Assembly (NCBI RefSeq): GCF_965638725.1
Contig: NC_134952.1
Span: 15,393,028-15,457,027, forward strand
Direction of reading: 5' to 3'
Source of the DNA: Aptenodytes patagonicus
Lineage: Eukaryota; Chordata; Aves; Sphenisciformes; Spheniscidae
Length of the DNA: 64,000 nt
Shown here: in pieces, positions 9,820 to 22,266 of the stretch
Layout: the number at the start of each line of letters is the position of its first letter
Numbering within the stretch: the stretch's first letter is position 1
Notes under the pieces: model-generated
Database searches by the model: none
The model's input: only the letters and a program-made list of their open reading frames with translations
Told to the model about the DNA's origin: nothing
Position numbers and translations under genes: made by a program

Positions 9820-11411
9820 GGCCTGGAGGAGGTGGGAGAAAATGGGGCTGAGCAGGGCTGGGTGGGAGGGAGCACGGGGCTGGGGGAGCGGGGCAGGAGC
9901 CTCCTGGAGCTGGGGGTGGTAGGAGAGGGGGTGAGGGAGGCGGGAGGGAGCAAGGGCAGGGTTTGTGAGCACTGCATGGATGGGAGCACCCTCAGAGGCT
10001 GTCCCAGGAAAGCGTTTGGGCGTCGACAGGCTGGAAGGGGCCGCAGGCCCCGGCTGGAGACAGCATGGGGCCCACCCTGCCCAAGCGGCCCTGATGGCCA
10101 GCCCCTGGCTGGGCTGTGCCCCGTGAAAGGGCAAGGGACACCCGAGTAGAGTCTCCCGAGGCCCCATCCCTGCCACCCAACAGCGTCCCACGGAGCCGCG
10201 GGCACCCGGCCCATCCCCAAAGCCTCTCTGGGCACCTGCCACCACTGGGAGCCCCGAGCACCTCTGCCCCCAGCCCCCAGGGCGGTACCGTGCCCTGCCC
10301 TGAGGGGCTCGGCTCTCGTTCTGGGTTAGAAACCCGCCTTGGCCACCTGCCCCGTCCCCCATCCAGCCCAGCCTTCCCCCTGCATGCTGCACTCACCGAT
10401 CGCCCGAGTCAAACAGCAGCGGGGCTGCCTGAGGATGTCCCTGGGGACAGCTCCCATTGTGACCTGTCCCCTGTGCTGTCACAGCCACCAGCGCAGCGTC
10501 GCCCAGCCGGCAGGCCCCAGCCTTCGTCCCCACCGCCCGGCTCAGCAGGTCCTGGCCATCGCACCAAGTACAAACCCGCCCGGCAGGAGTGAGCTCCCAG
10601 GGCCTCGCTTGACAAAGCGGGCAGACGCCCCCCAAAACCGTAAATGAAATGAAAATGGGGACTGTAGGTGGATGTCCCTGACTTACGTAGAGAGGTGCAA
10701 AGTTTTCTGGGCCAGGTGGTCTGACTCCGAGTTGTCTTGAAAAGAAGAGCTACGAGCCCTTGGGCAGAGGCAAAACTCCTCCTCCCTCTTCTCCTCTTGG
10801 GTTCCTTCTGCCGGGGCAGGACTTAGCCCTGCAGGGTTTCCTGGCGGGCAGGCCGCCCAAAGGAATTCAAAGTGTGCTCGTGTGAGAGAAGGTGACGTGG
10901 CCCGTGGATGGTTTACTCCTGCTCGGCCACCCTGTGAGATGGGTCGGCTCCCTCGGTGCTGGCCTTTGTGCTTGTAGACATGACGGTGCCGTTGGTGCCT
11001 TCGTGGCACTGATGGGGGGGGGGGGTGATGGTGTCTATCCCTGTGGCGGGATGGGGCCTCTCCGCGGCAGGGTCTCTGCTCTTGCTGTGCTGGTGAGAGA
11101 GCAGTGTTCCCAAAAAGGCTCCGTTTCCGAATGGTGATGAGGGGGTGCGGGAGGGGAAGTGCCTGGTGCTGCAGGACACTCCTGCCTCCTGCGCCTGGCC
11201 TAACTGTGCCCCCAGCTCTCAAGCTGCTGCTCTGCACGGGCTCGTGCCCAAGCCTCCCACCGGTGCAGCAAGCAGAGCGTCCATCCAGAGCCCCGCTCCA
11301 GACTCGTGGTGCTTGTTCCCGGTGCAGAGGGCTCACCGCTTGGAGACCGTGATGTCCACCTCCCCAGGGGTCGCCCCGGGGCAATGCTGTCGGGCTCCCA
11401 GGGGTTGGTTT

Positions 11412-11602
11412 GCCCCAGGTTCACCCGGTGCAGCCCCCCTGCTGGAGCACAGCCAGCTGGAGCAGGCTGCCCAGGAGCGTGTCCGGATGACTTTCGAAGG
11501 CTGGAGGCTCCACAACCTCCCTGGGCAGCCTGTGTGAGTGTCGGAGCACCCTCAGAGTCTGGACGTGCTTTCTTGTGTTCAGATGGAATTTCATGCTTTT
11601 TT
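11412..11602 (-). mobile_element. CR1 LINE 3' fragment in unit 4
   Basis: Same CR1 3' fragment as at 655-845, amplified with the unit. Confidence 0.7.
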
Positions 11603-12396
11603 CCTTGGTGCCCATTGGTTCTTGTCCTGCCAGTGGTCACTACTGGGAAGGCTCTGGCTCCCTTGCCCGCGCTCCCTCCCATCCGGCATACACGCACAGA
11701 GGCATCTTCCCCTTAAAATGGAAGCAGAGCAGAAAACTGGAAAAGAAAGGAAAACGGGGTCAGGGGAAGCATTCTCTTTTGGTACTACTTACTCACCTCA
11801 AAATGCCGCCCCGCTTCCACTGCGCCTGAGCAGGCAGCAACCTGCTACCTGCCCGCATTCCCCAACAACGCGTTGCACAGACACTCACAGACAGAGGGTT
11901 GCTTAAAAGAAGCTAATTTATTGTCATCTTTGTATCGCGTATAGGTCCCAGAGGGGATCAACTCTGTCCAACAGGGTGGGTGGTCCCATCCTGTTACAGG
12001 TGGTAGCAGGAGCCTCAGTTGCAACGGCATCTTCATCTGGACCGGGGGAGATTCCCCGAGCTCTGCTTATGCTGAGCTCCTCTTGAGCGGTGTCGTCTCC
12101 ATGCCTAGTGTGCTCAGATCTGCGGCGCGGACTCCCCAGGCAGTCTCCGGGATGAGCAGATTCTCTGTCCCGGTGTCTGAAATTGCTCCCCGGGCCCCGC
12201 CAGTGTGAGAGGAAAGTAGGTCCTCAGGGTCACAGGCATGGGTGGAAAAGCCTGTGACCACCAGGATATGGGTGCGGAGCTGCATGAGGTGGAAATTGTC
12301 CTGCTGGGTGTGCCTCGCCGTGAGACTGGAAGGCGGCATCTCGACAACAGCGCAGCTCTCCGGCCATGGTGTGCTGCTGGTAAAGCTGGCCTCTGC

Positions 12397-13404
12397 CTAC
12401 TCAAGGCTCAGGTAGGCGCCGGAGCTGCCTTGCTGCACTGCAAAAATCATCTCCGTGCAGATGCTCACCTTGGAGGTGCCTGTCAGCTGGAACCTGCAGG
12501 ACCGGGAGGCGGGCAGCACCGTTAGCTGGCAGTGGTGCGACTGAGGCAAAAGCAGCCAGGCTGATCTCACCAACAGTCGGACCCAGCAGGCGATTTTCTC
12601 CACGTCTAAGTAGGAGCGTGTGCAGAGGGTGCGTAGGAGGTACGAGCTCCGATCCCTCAGCAGCTTGTCGTCGGGGTGGTGGAGAAAGCACAACGTATCC
12701 CCCAGCAGCTGCTCCCTCGAGCACATGCACTCCAGCACCACACGGGTGCTGGAGTGCCTTGCTGGCAGCTGCCCCGTGGTGTCCAGCTCCAGGCTGAAAG
12801 AGTGCCCGGGGGGTGGCCGCAGGAACACGAGCAGGCAGTAGGCGATGCTGTTCTCGTGGACGCTCCAGGCTTCATAGGTGCCGTCCATCCCAATGGCCGG
12901 GTGCATCTGCGGCATGAAAGTCCTCTTGCAAAGCACTCGGCAGACACCAAGGAGGTCACCCACCAGCTCCTTCAGCACCTTGCACGCGTCGGGCAGGCCC
13001 TGCATTGGCGATGGGCTGGACACAGCCAAAGACCTGACACCATTGCGTGCACGATTGAGGTCTTCCTCCTCCTCGTCGTCCTCCTCCTCGCTGCTGGAGC
13101 TGTCCTGCTCGCTGCAGCTGTCAGAGGCAAGCTTCGTTTTCCCGGCCAGCCAGCAGGCCTCGGCGAGCAGGACCAGGGCTGCTGCAGCGGTCCAAAACGG
13201 CCACTGCTGCAACACAGAAAGGAGCGTGGCTTCCTCCGCGCGCCTGCTCCGCTCAATCTCCTGCAGCAGCCGAGTCATCTCCTGATGCAGATACTCCTGA
13301 CGCTGCTGCATCCGCTCAGCCGTGGCCACATCTGTCTGGCGATTGTGCTTCAGCCCGTGCTGGAGGGCCAGCGCAGCCAGGACGAGGGCGATTGCGGCAG
13401 CCAT
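12397..13404 (-). CDS. ITPRIPL1-like: ITPRIPL1-like protein, shortened, copy 4
   Basis: Same predicted 335-residue protein and exon layout as copy 1. AATAAA lies at 11,917-11,922 and the donor at 13,976-13,981. It carries T at the diagnostic site (12,091). No private substitution was noticed in its coding exon. Confidence 0.78.
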   Translation of the reverse strand: MAAAIALVLAALALQHGLKHNRQTDVATAERMQQRQEYLHQEMTRLLQEIERSRRAEEATLLSVLQQWPFWTAAAALVLLAEACWLAGKTKLASDSCSEQDSSSSEEEDDEEEEDLNRARNGVRSLAVSSPSPMQGLPDACKVLKELVGDLLGVCRVLCKRTFMPQMHPAIGMDGTYEAWSVHENSIAYCLLVFLRPPPGHSFSLELDTTGQLPARHSSTRVVLECMCSREQLLGDTLCFLHHPDDKLLRDRSSYLLRTLCTRSYLDVEKIACWVRLLVRSAWLLLPQSHHCQLTVLPASRSCRFQLTGTSKVSICTEMIFAVQQGSSGAYLSLE

Positions 13405-14996
13405 GGCCTGGAGGAGGTGGGAGAAAATGGGGCTGAGCAGGGCTGGGTGGGAGGGAGCACGGGGCTGGGGGAGCGGGGCAGGAGCCTCCTGGAGCTGGGG
13501 GTGGTAGGAGAGGGGGTGAGGGAGGCGGGAGGGAGCAAGGGCAGGGTTTGTGAGCACTGCATGGATGGGAGCACCCTCAGAGGCTGTCCCAGGAAAGCGT
13601 TTGGGCGTCGACAGGCTGGAAGGGGCCGCAGGCCCCGGCTGGAGACAGCATGGGGCCCACCCTGCCCAAGCGGCCCTGATGGCCAGCCCCTGGCTGGGCT
13701 GTGCCCCGTGAAAGGGCAAGGGACACCCGAGTAGAGTCTCCCGAGGCCCCATCCCTGCCACCCAACAGCGTCCCACGGAGCCGCGGGCACCCGGCCCATC
13801 CCCAAAGCCTCTCTGGGCACCTGCCACCACTGGGAGCCCCGAGCACCTCTGCCCCCAGCCCCCAGGGCGGTACCGTGCCCTGCCCTGAGGGGCTCGGCTC
13901 TCGTTCTGGGTTAGAAACCCGCCTTGGCCACCTGCCCCGTCCCCCATCCAGCCCAGCCTTCCCCCTGCATGCTGCACTCACCGATCGCCCGAGTCAAACA
14001 GCAGCGGGGCTGCCTGAGGATGTCCCTGGGGACAGCTCCCATTGTGACCTGTCCCCTGTGCTGTCACAGCCACCAGCGCAGCGTCGCCCAGCCGGCAGGC
14101 CCCAGCCTTCGTCCCCACCGCCCGGCTCAGCAGGTCCTGGCCATCGCACCAAGTACAAACCCGCCCGGCAGGAGTGAGCTCCCAGGGCCTCGCTTGACAA
14201 AGCGGGCAGACGCCCCCCAAAACCGTAAATGAAATGAAAATGGGGACTGTAGGTGGATGTCCCTGACTTACGTAGAGAGGTGCAAAGTTTTCTGGGCCAG
14301 GTGGTCTGACTCCGAGTTGTCTTGAAAAGAAGAGCTACGAGCCCTTGGGCAGAGGCAAAACTCCTCCTCCCTCTTCTCCTCTTGGGTTCCTTCTGCCGGG
14401 GCAGGACTTAGCCCTGCAGGGTTTCCTGGCGGGCAGGCCGCCCAAAGGAATTCAAAGTGTGCTCGTGTGAGAGAAGGTGACGTGGCCCGTGGATGGTTTA
14501 CTCCTGCTCGGCCACCCTGTGAGATGGGTCGGCTCCCTCGGTGCTGGCCTTTGTGCTTGTAGACATGACGGTGCCGTTGGTGCCTTCGTGGCACTGATGG
14601 GGGGGGGGGGTGATGGTGTCTATCCCTGTGGCGGGATGGGGCCTCTCCGCGGCAGGGTCTCTGCTCTTGCTGTGCTGGTGAGAGAGCAGTGTTCCCAAAA
14701 AGGCTCCGTTTCCGAATGGTGATGAGGGGGTGCGGGAGGGGAAGTGCCTGGTGCTGCAGGACACTCCTGCCTCCTGCGCCTGGCCTAACTGTGCCCCCAG
14801 CTCTCAAGCTGCTGCTCTGCACGGGCTCGTGCCCAAGCCTCCCACCGGTGCAGCAAGCAGAGCGTCCATCCAGAGCCCCGCTCCAGACTCGTGGTGCTTG
14901 TTCCCGGTGCAGAGGGCTCACCGCTTGGAGACCGTGATGTCCACCTCCCCAGGGGTCGCCCCGGGGCAATGCTGTCGGGCTCCCAGGGGTTGGTTT

Positions 14997-15187
14997 GCCC
15001 CAGGTTCACCCGGTGCAGCCCCCCTGCTGGAGCACAGCCAGCTGGAGCAGGCTGCCCAGGAGCGTGTCCGGATGACTTTCGAAGGCTGGAGGCTCCACAA
15101 CCTCCCTGGGCAGCCTGTGTGAGTGTCGGAGCACCCTCAGAGTCTGGACGTGCTTTCTTGTGTTCAGATGGAATTTCATGCTTTTTT
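14997..15187 (-). mobile_element. CR1 LINE 3' fragment in unit 5
   Basis: Same CR1 3' fragment as at 655-845, amplified with the unit. Confidence 0.7.
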
Positions 15188-15981
15188 CCTTGGTGCCCAT
15201 TGGTTCTTGTCCTGCCAGTGGTCACTACTGGGAAGGCTCTGGCTCCCTTGCCCGCGCTCCCTCCCATCCGGCATACACGCACAGAGGCATCTTCCCCTTA
15301 AAATGGAAGCAGAGCAGAAAACTGGAAAAGAAAGGAAAACGGGGTCAGGGGAAGCATTCTCTTTTGGTACTACTTACTCACCTCAAAATGCCGCCCCGCT
15401 TCCACTGCGCCTGAGCAGGCAGCAACCTGCTACCTGCCCGCATTCCCCAACAACGCGTTGCACAGACACTCACAGACAGAGGGTTGCTTAAAAGAAGCTA
15501 ATTTATTGTCATCTTTGTATCGCGTATAGGTCCCAGAGGGGATCAACTCTGTCCAACAGGGTGGGTGGTCCCATCCTGTTACAGGTGGTAGCAGGAGCCT
15601 CAGTTGCAACAGCATCTTCATCTGGACCGGGGGAGATTCCCCGAGCTCTGCTTATGCTGAGCTCCTCTTGAGCGGTGTCGTCTCCATGCCTAGTGTGCTC
15701 AGATCTGCGGCGCGGACTCCCCAGGCAGTCTCCGGGATGAGCAGATTCTCTGTCCCGGTGTCTGAAATTGCTCCCCGGGCCCCGCCAGTGTGAGAGGAAA
15801 GTAGGTCCTCAGGGTCACAGGCATGGGTGGAAAAGCCTGTGACCACCAGGATATGGGTGCGGAGCTGCATGAGGTGGAAATTGTCCTGCTGGGTGTGCCT
15901 CGCCGTGAGACTGGAAGGCGGCATCTCGACAACAGCGCAGCTCTCCGGCCATGGTGTGCTGCTGGTAAAGCTGGCCTCTGC

Positions 15982-16960
15982 CTACTCAAGGCTCAGGTAG
16001 GCGCCGGAGCTGCCTTGCTGCACTGCAAAAATCATCTCCGTGCAGATGCTCACCTTGGAGGTGCCTGTCAGCTGGAACCTGCAGGACCGGGAGGCGGGCA
16101 GCACCGTTAGCTGGCAGTGGTGCGACTGAGGCAAAAGCAGCCAGGCTGATCTCACCAACAGTCGGACCCAGCAGGCGATTTTCTCCACGTCTAAGTAGGA
16201 GCGTGTGCAGAGGGTGCGTAGGAGGTACGAGCTCCGATCCCTCAGCAGCTTGTCGTCGGGGTGGTGGAGAAAGCACAACGTATCCCCCAGCAGCTGCTCC
16301 CTCGAGCACATGCACTCCAGCACCACACGGGTGCTGGAGTGCCTTGCTGGCAGCTGCCCCGTGGTGTCCAGCTCCAGGCTGAAAGAGTGCCCGGGGGGTG
16401 GCCGCAGGAACACGAGCAGGCAGTAGGCGATGCTGTTCTCGTGGACGCTCCAGGCTTCATAGGTGCCGTCCATCCCAATGGCCGGGTGCATCTGCGGCAT
16501 GAAAGTCCTCTTGCAAAGCACTCGGCAGACACCAAGGAGGTCACCCACCAGCTCCTTCAGCACCTTGCACGCGTCGGGCAGGCCCTGCATTGGCGATGGG
16601 CTGGACACAGCCAAAGACCTGACACCATTGCGTGCACGATTGAGGTCTTCCTCCTCCTCGTCGTCCTCCTCCTCGCTGCTGGAGCTGTCCTGCTCGCTGC
16701 AGCTGTCAGAGGCAAGCTTCGTTTTCCCGGCCAGCCAGCAGGCCTCGGCGAGCAGGACCAGGGCTGCTGCAGCGGTCCAAAACGGCCACTGCTGCAACAC
16801 AGAAAGGAGCGTGGCTTCCTCCGCGCGCCTGCTCCGCTCAATCTCCTGCAGCAGCCGAGTCATCTCCTGATGCAGATACTCCTGACGCTGCTGCATCCGC
16901 TCAGCCGTGGCCACATCTGTCTGGCGATTGTGCTTCAGCCCGTGCTGGAGGGCCAGCGCA
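15982..16960 (-). pseudogene. ITPRIPL1-like: ITPRIPL1-like copy 5, 5'-deleted
   Basis: The body of the coding exon is present, from LAALALQHG onward to the usual TAG, but the initiator ATG and the first eight codons or so, the acceptor, intron, exon 1 and upstream region are gone. The exon runs straight into sequence normally 3' of the next gene. In the gene's frame a TGA lies just ahead of the join, and the next in-frame ATG (in AERMQQ) is past the signal-peptide-like segment. It carries a private A at 15,611 in the post-stop region and T at the diagnostic site (15,676). Without a promoter or start it is a pseudogene. Confidence 0.85.
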
Positions 16961-18707
16961 GCCAGTGGTCACTACTGGGAAGGCTCTGGCTCCCTTGCCC
17001 GCGCTCCCTCCCATCCGGCATACACGCACAGAGGCATCTTCCCCTTAAAATGGAAGCAGAGCAGAAAACTGGAAAAGAAAGGAAAACGGGGTCAGGGGAA
17101 GCATTCTCTTTTGGTACTACTTACTCACCTCAAAATGCCGCCCCGCTTCCACTGCGCCTGAGCAGGCAGCAACCTGCTACCTGCCCGCATTCCCCAACAA
17201 CGCGTTGCACAGACACTCACAGACAGAGGGTTGCTTAAAAGAAGCTAATTTATTGTCATCTTTGTATCGCGTATAGGTCCCAGAGGGGATCAACTCTGTC
17301 CAACAGGGTGGGTGGTCCCATCCTGTTACAGGTGGTAGCAGGAGCCTCAGTTGCAACGGCATCTTCATCTGGACCGGGGGAGATTCCCCGAGCTCTGCTT
17401 ATGCTGAGCTCCTCTTGAGCGGCGTCGTCTCCATGCCTAGTGTGCTCAGATCTGCGGCGCGGACTCCCCAGGCAGTCTCCGGGATGAGCAGATTCTCTGT
17501 CCCGGTGTCTGAAATTGCTCCCCGGGCCCCGCCAGTGTGAGAGGAAAGTAGGTCCTCAGGGTCACAGGCATGGGTGGAAAAGCCTGTGACCACCAGGATA
17601 TGGGTGCGGAGCTGCATGAGGTGGAAATTGTCCTGCTGGGTGTGCCTCGCCGTGAGACTGGAAGGCGGCATCTCGACAACAGCGCAGCTCTCCGGCCATG
17701 GTGTGCTGCTGGTAAAGCTGGCCTCTGCCTACTCAAGGCTCAGGTAGGCGCCGGAGCTGCCTTGCTGCACTGCAAAAATCATCTCCGTGCAGATGCTCAC
17801 CTTGGAGGTGCCTGTCAGCTGGAACCTGCAGGACCGGGAGGCGGGCAGCACCGTTAGCTGGCAGTGGTGCGACTGAGGCAAAAGCAGCCAGGCTGATCTC
17901 ACCAACAGTCGGACCCAGCAGGCGATTTTCTCCACGTCTAAGTAGGAGCGTGTGCAGAGGGTGCGTAGGAGGTACGAGCTCCGATCCCTCAGCAGCTTGT
18001 CGTCGGGGTGGTGGAGAAAGCACAACGTATCCCCCAGCAGCTGCTCCCTCGAGCACATGCACTCCAGCACCACACGGGTGCTGGAGTGCCTTGCTGGCAG
18101 CTGCCCCGTGGTGTCCAGCTCCAGGCTGAAAGAGTGCCCGGGGGGTGGCCGCAGGAACACGAGCAGGCAGTAGGCGATGCTGTTCTCGTGGACGCTCCAG
18201 GCTTCATAGGTGCCGTCCATCCCAATGGCCGGGTGCATCTGCGGCATGAAAGTCCTCTTGCAAAGCACTCGGCAGACACCAAGGAGGTCACCCACCAGCT
18301 CCTTCAGCACCTTGCACGCGTCGGGCAGGCCCTGCATTGGCGATGGGCTGGACACAGCCAAAGACCTGACACCATTGCGTGCACGATTGAGGTCTTCCTC
18401 CTCCTCGTCGTCCTCCTCCTCGCTGCTGGAGCTGTCCTGCTCGCTGCAGCTGTCAGAGGCAAGCTTCGTTTTCCCGGCCAGCCAGCAGGCCTCGGCGAGC
18501 AGGACCAGGGCTGCTGCAGCGGTCCAAAACGGCCACTGCTGCAACACAGAAAGGAGCGTGGCTTCCTCCGCGCGCCTGCTCCGCTCAATCTCCTGCAGCA
18601 GCCGAGTCATCTCCTGATGCAGATACTCCTGACGCTGCTGCATCCGCTCAGCCGTGGCCACATCTGTCTGGCGATTGTGCTTCAGCCCGTGCTGGAGGGC
18701 CAGCGCA
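16961..18707. repeat. Shortened 1,747-bp array unit
   Basis: The unit spans two identical deletion joins (GCCAG at 16,961-16,965 and at 18,708-18,712). Each join fuses the start of the coding exon (unit position 2,619) to the region upstream of the CR1 fragment in the following unit (unit position 872). The deletion is 1,838 bp and both parental sites share GCCAG, a microhomology signature. Having two identical joins means the deleted form was itself duplicated once, most simply by unequal crossing-over. Confidence 0.9.
17729..18707 (-). pseudogene. ITPRIPL1-like: ITPRIPL1-like copy 6, 5'-deleted
   Basis: Carries the same 5' deletion as copy 5 and keeps the rest of the coding exon, the common TAG and AATAAA (17,249-17,254). 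Unlike copy 5 it has C at the diagnostic site (17,423), so the two deleted copies are not fully identical despite the shared join. It has no start codon, intron or promoter. Confidence 0.85.
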
Positions 18708-19475
18708 GCCAGTGGTCACTACTGGGAAGGCTCTGGCTCCCTTGCCCGCGCTCCCTCCCATCCGGCATACACGCACAGAGGCATCTTCCCCTTAAAATGG
18801 AAGCAGAGCAGAAAACTGGAAAAGAAAGGAAAACGGGGTCAGGGGAAGCATTCTCTTTTGGTACTACTTACTCACCTCAAAATGCCGCCCCGCTTCCACT
18901 GCGCCTGAGCAGGCAGCAACCTGCTACCTGCCCGCATTCCCCAACAACGCGTTGCACAGACACTCACAGACAGAGGGTTGCTTAAAAGAAGCTAATTTAT
19001 TGTCATCTTTGTATCGCGTATAGGTCCCAGAGGGGATCAACTCTGTCCAACAGGGTGGGTGGTCCCATCCTGTTACAGGTGGTAGCAGGAGCCTCAGTTG
19101 CAACGGCATCTTCATCTGGACCGGGGGAGATTCCCCGAGCTCTGCTTATGCTGAGCTCCTCTTGAGCGGCGTCGTCTCCATGCCTAGTGTGCTCAGATCT
19201 GCGGCGCGGACTCCCCAGGCAGTCTCCGGGATGAGCAGATTCTCTGTCCCGGTGTCTGAAATTGCTCCCCGGGCCCCGCCAGTGTGAGAGGAAAGTAGGT
19301 CCTCAGGGTCACAGGCATGGGTGGAAAAGCCTGTGACCACCAGGATATGGGTGCGGAGCTGCATGAGGTGGAAATTGTCCTGCTGGGTGTGCCTCGCCGT
19401 GAGACTGGAAGGCGGCATCTCGACAACAGCGCAGCTCTCCGGCCATGGTGTGCTGCTGGTAAAGCTGGCCTCTGC

Positions 19476-20483
19476 CTACTCAAGGCTCAGGTAGGCGCCG
19501 GAGCTGCCTTGCTGCACTGCAAAAATCATCTCCGTGCAGATGCTCACCTTGGAGGTGCCTGTCAGCTGGAACCTGCAGGACCGGGAGGCGGGCAGCACCG
19601 TTAGCTGGCAGTGGTGCGACTGAGGCAAAAGCAGCCAGGCTGATCTCACCAACAGTCGGACCCAGCAGGCGATTTTCTCCACGTCTAAGTAGGAGCGTGT
19701 GCAGAGGGTGCGTAGGAGGTACGAGCTCCGATCCCTCAGCAGCTTGTCGTCGGGGTGGTGGAGAAAGCACAACGTATCCCCCAGCAGCTGCTCCCTCGAG
19801 CACATGCACTCCAGCACCACACGGGTGCTGGAGTGCCTTGCTGGCAGCTGCCCCGTGGTGTCCAGCTCCAGGCTGAAAGAGTGCCCAGGGGGTGGCCGCA
19901 GGAACACGAGCAGGCAGTAGGCGATGCTGTTCTCGTGGACGCTCCAGGCTTCATAGGTGCCGTCCATCCCAATGGCCGGGTGCATCTGCGGCATGAAAGT
20001 CCTCTTGCAAAGCACTCGGCAGACACCAAGGAGGTCACCCACCAGCTCCTTCAGCACCTTGCACGCGTCGGGCAGGCCCTGCATTGGCGATGGGCTGGAC
20101 ACAGCCAAAGACCTGACACCATTGCGTGCACGATTGAGGTCTTCCTCCTCCTCGTCGTCCTCCTCCTCGCTGCTGGAGCTGTCCTGCTCGCTGCAGCTGT
20201 CAGAGGCAAGCTTCGTTTTCCCGGCCAGCCAGCAGGCCTCGGCGAGCAGGACCAGGGCTGCTGCAGCGGTCCAAAACGGCCACTGCTGCAACACAGAAAG
20301 GAGCGTGGCTTCCTCCGCGCGCCTGCTCCGCTCAATCTCCTGCAGCAGCCGAGTCATCTCCTGATGCAGATACTCCTGACGCTGCTGCATCCGCTCAGCC
20401 GTGGCCACATCTGTCTGGCGATTGTGCTTCAGCCCGTGCTGGAGGGCCAGCGCAGCCAGGACGAGGGCGATTGCGGCAGCCAT
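19476..20483 (-). CDS. ITPRIPL1-like: ITPRIPL1-like protein, shortened, copy 7
   Basis: Full 5' structure again (ATG after the acceptor, donor at 21,055-21,060), but its 3' neighbour region is joined to the deletion at 18,708. The frame encodes the same 335 residues. A private A at 19,887 changes one proline codon (CCC to CCT in RPPPGHSF) without altering the protein. It has C at the diagnostic site (19,170). Confidence 0.78.
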   Translation of the reverse strand: MAAAIALVLAALALQHGLKHNRQTDVATAERMQQRQEYLHQEMTRLLQEIERSRRAEEATLLSVLQQWPFWTAAAALVLLAEACWLAGKTKLASDSCSEQDSSSSEEEDDEEEEDLNRARNGVRSLAVSSPSPMQGLPDACKVLKELVGDLLGVCRVLCKRTFMPQMHPAIGMDGTYEAWSVHENSIAYCLLVFLRPPPGHSFSLELDTTGQLPARHSSTRVVLECMCSREQLLGDTLCFLHHPDDKLLRDRSSYLLRTLCTRSYLDVEKIACWVRLLVRSAWLLLPQSHHCQLTVLPASRSCRFQLTGTSKVSICTEMIFAVQQGSSGAYLSLE

Positions 20484-22075
20484 GGCCTGGAGGAGGTGGG
20501 AGAAAATGGGGCTGAGCAGGGCTGGGTGGGAGGGAGCACGGGGCTGGGGGAGCGGGGCAGGAGCCTCCTGGAGCTGGGGGTGGTAGGAGAGGGGGTGAGG
20601 GAGGCGGGAGGGAGCAAGGGCAGGGTTTGTGAGCACTGCATGGATGGGAGCACCCTCAGAGGCTGTCCCAGGAAAGCGTTTGGGCGTCGACAGGCTGGAA
20701 GGGGCCGCAGGCCCCGGCTGGAGACAGCATGGGGCCCACCCTGCCCAAGCGGCCCTGATGGCCAGCCCCTGGCTGGGCTGTGCCCCGTGAAAGGGCAAGG
20801 GACACCCGAGTAGAGTCTCCCGAGGCCCCATCCCTGCCACCCAACAGCGTCCCACGGAGCCGCGGGCACCCGGCCCATCCCCAAAGCCTCTCTGGGCACC
20901 TGCCACCACTGGGAGCCCCGAGCACCTCTGCCCCCAGCCCCCAGGGCGGTACCGTGCCCTGCCCTGAGGGGCTCGGCTCTCGTTCTGGGTTAGAAACCCG
21001 CCTTGGCCACCTGCCCCGTCCCCCATCCAGCCCAGCCTTCCCCCTGCATGCTGCACTCACCGATCGCCCGAGTCAAACAGCAGCGGGGCTGCCTGAGGAT
21101 GTCCCTGGGGACAGCTCCCATTGTGACCTGTCCCCTGTGCTGTCACAGCCACCAGCGCAGCGTCGCCCAGCCGGCAGGCCCCAGCCTTCGTCCCCACCGC
21201 CCGGCTCAGCAGGTCCTGGCCATCGCACCAAGTACAAACCCGCCCGGCAGGAGTGAGCTCCCAGGGCCTCGCTTGACAAAGCGGGCAGACGCCCCCCAAA
21301 ACCGTAAATGAAATGAAAATGGGGACTGTAGGTGGATGTCCCTGACTTACGTAGAGAGGTGCAAAGTTTTCTGGGCCAGGTGGTCTGACTCCGAGTTGTC
21401 TTGAAAAGAAGAGCTACGAGCCCTTGGGCAGAGGCAAAACTCCTCCTCCCTCTTCTCCTCTTGGGTTCCTTCTGCCGGGGCAGGACTTAGCCCTGCAGGG
21501 TTTCCTGGCGGGCAGGCCGCCCAAAGGAATTCAAAGTGTGCTCGTGTGAGAGAAGGTGACGTGGCCCGTGGATGGTTTACTCCTGCTCGGCCACCCTGTG
21601 AGATGGGTCGGCTCCCTCGGTGCTGGCCTTTGTGCTTGTAGACATGACGGTGCCGTTGGTGCCTTCGTGGCACTGATGGGGGGGGGGGGTGATGGTGTCT
21701 ATCCCTGTGGCGGGATGGGGCCTCTCCGCGGCAGGGTCTCTGCTCTTGCTGTGCTGGTGAGAGAGCAGTGTTCCCAAAAAGGCTCCGTTTCCGAATGGTG
21801 ATGAGGGGGTGCGGGAGGGGAAGTGCCTGGTGCTGCAGGACACTCCTGCCTCCTGCGCCTGGCCTAACTGTGCCCCCAGCTCTCAAGCTGCTGCTCTGCA
21901 CGGGCTCGTGCCCAAGCCTCCCACCGGTGCAGCAAGCAGAGCGTCCATCCAGAGCCCCGCTCCAGACTCGTGGTGCTTGTTCCCGGTGCAGAGGGCTCAC
22001 CGCTTGGAGACCGTGATGTCCACCTCCCCAGGGGTCGCCCCGGGGCAATGCTGTCGGGCTCCCAGGGGTTGGTTT

Positions 22076-22266
22076 GCCCCAGGTTCACCCGGTGCAGCCC
22101 CCCTGCTGGAGCACAGCCAGCTGGAGCAGGCTGCCCAGGAGCGTGTCCGGATGACTTTCGAAGGCTGGAGGCTCCACAACCTCCCTGGGCAGCCTGTGTG
22201 AGTGTCGGAGCACCCTCAGAGTCTGGACGTGCTTTCTTGTGTTCAGATGGAATTTCATGCTTTTTT
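22076..22266 (-). mobile_element. CR1 LINE 3' fragment in unit 8
   Basis: Same CR1 3' fragment as at 655-845. The shortened unit and the 5' part of unit 7 lack it because of the 1,838-bp deletion. Confidence 0.7.

Noticed and set aside
10683-11384. 233-codon minus-strand frame across the unit spacer
   Set aside because: It changes length between units with the poly-G tract and has no motif, so it is a chance frame in GC-rich DNA.
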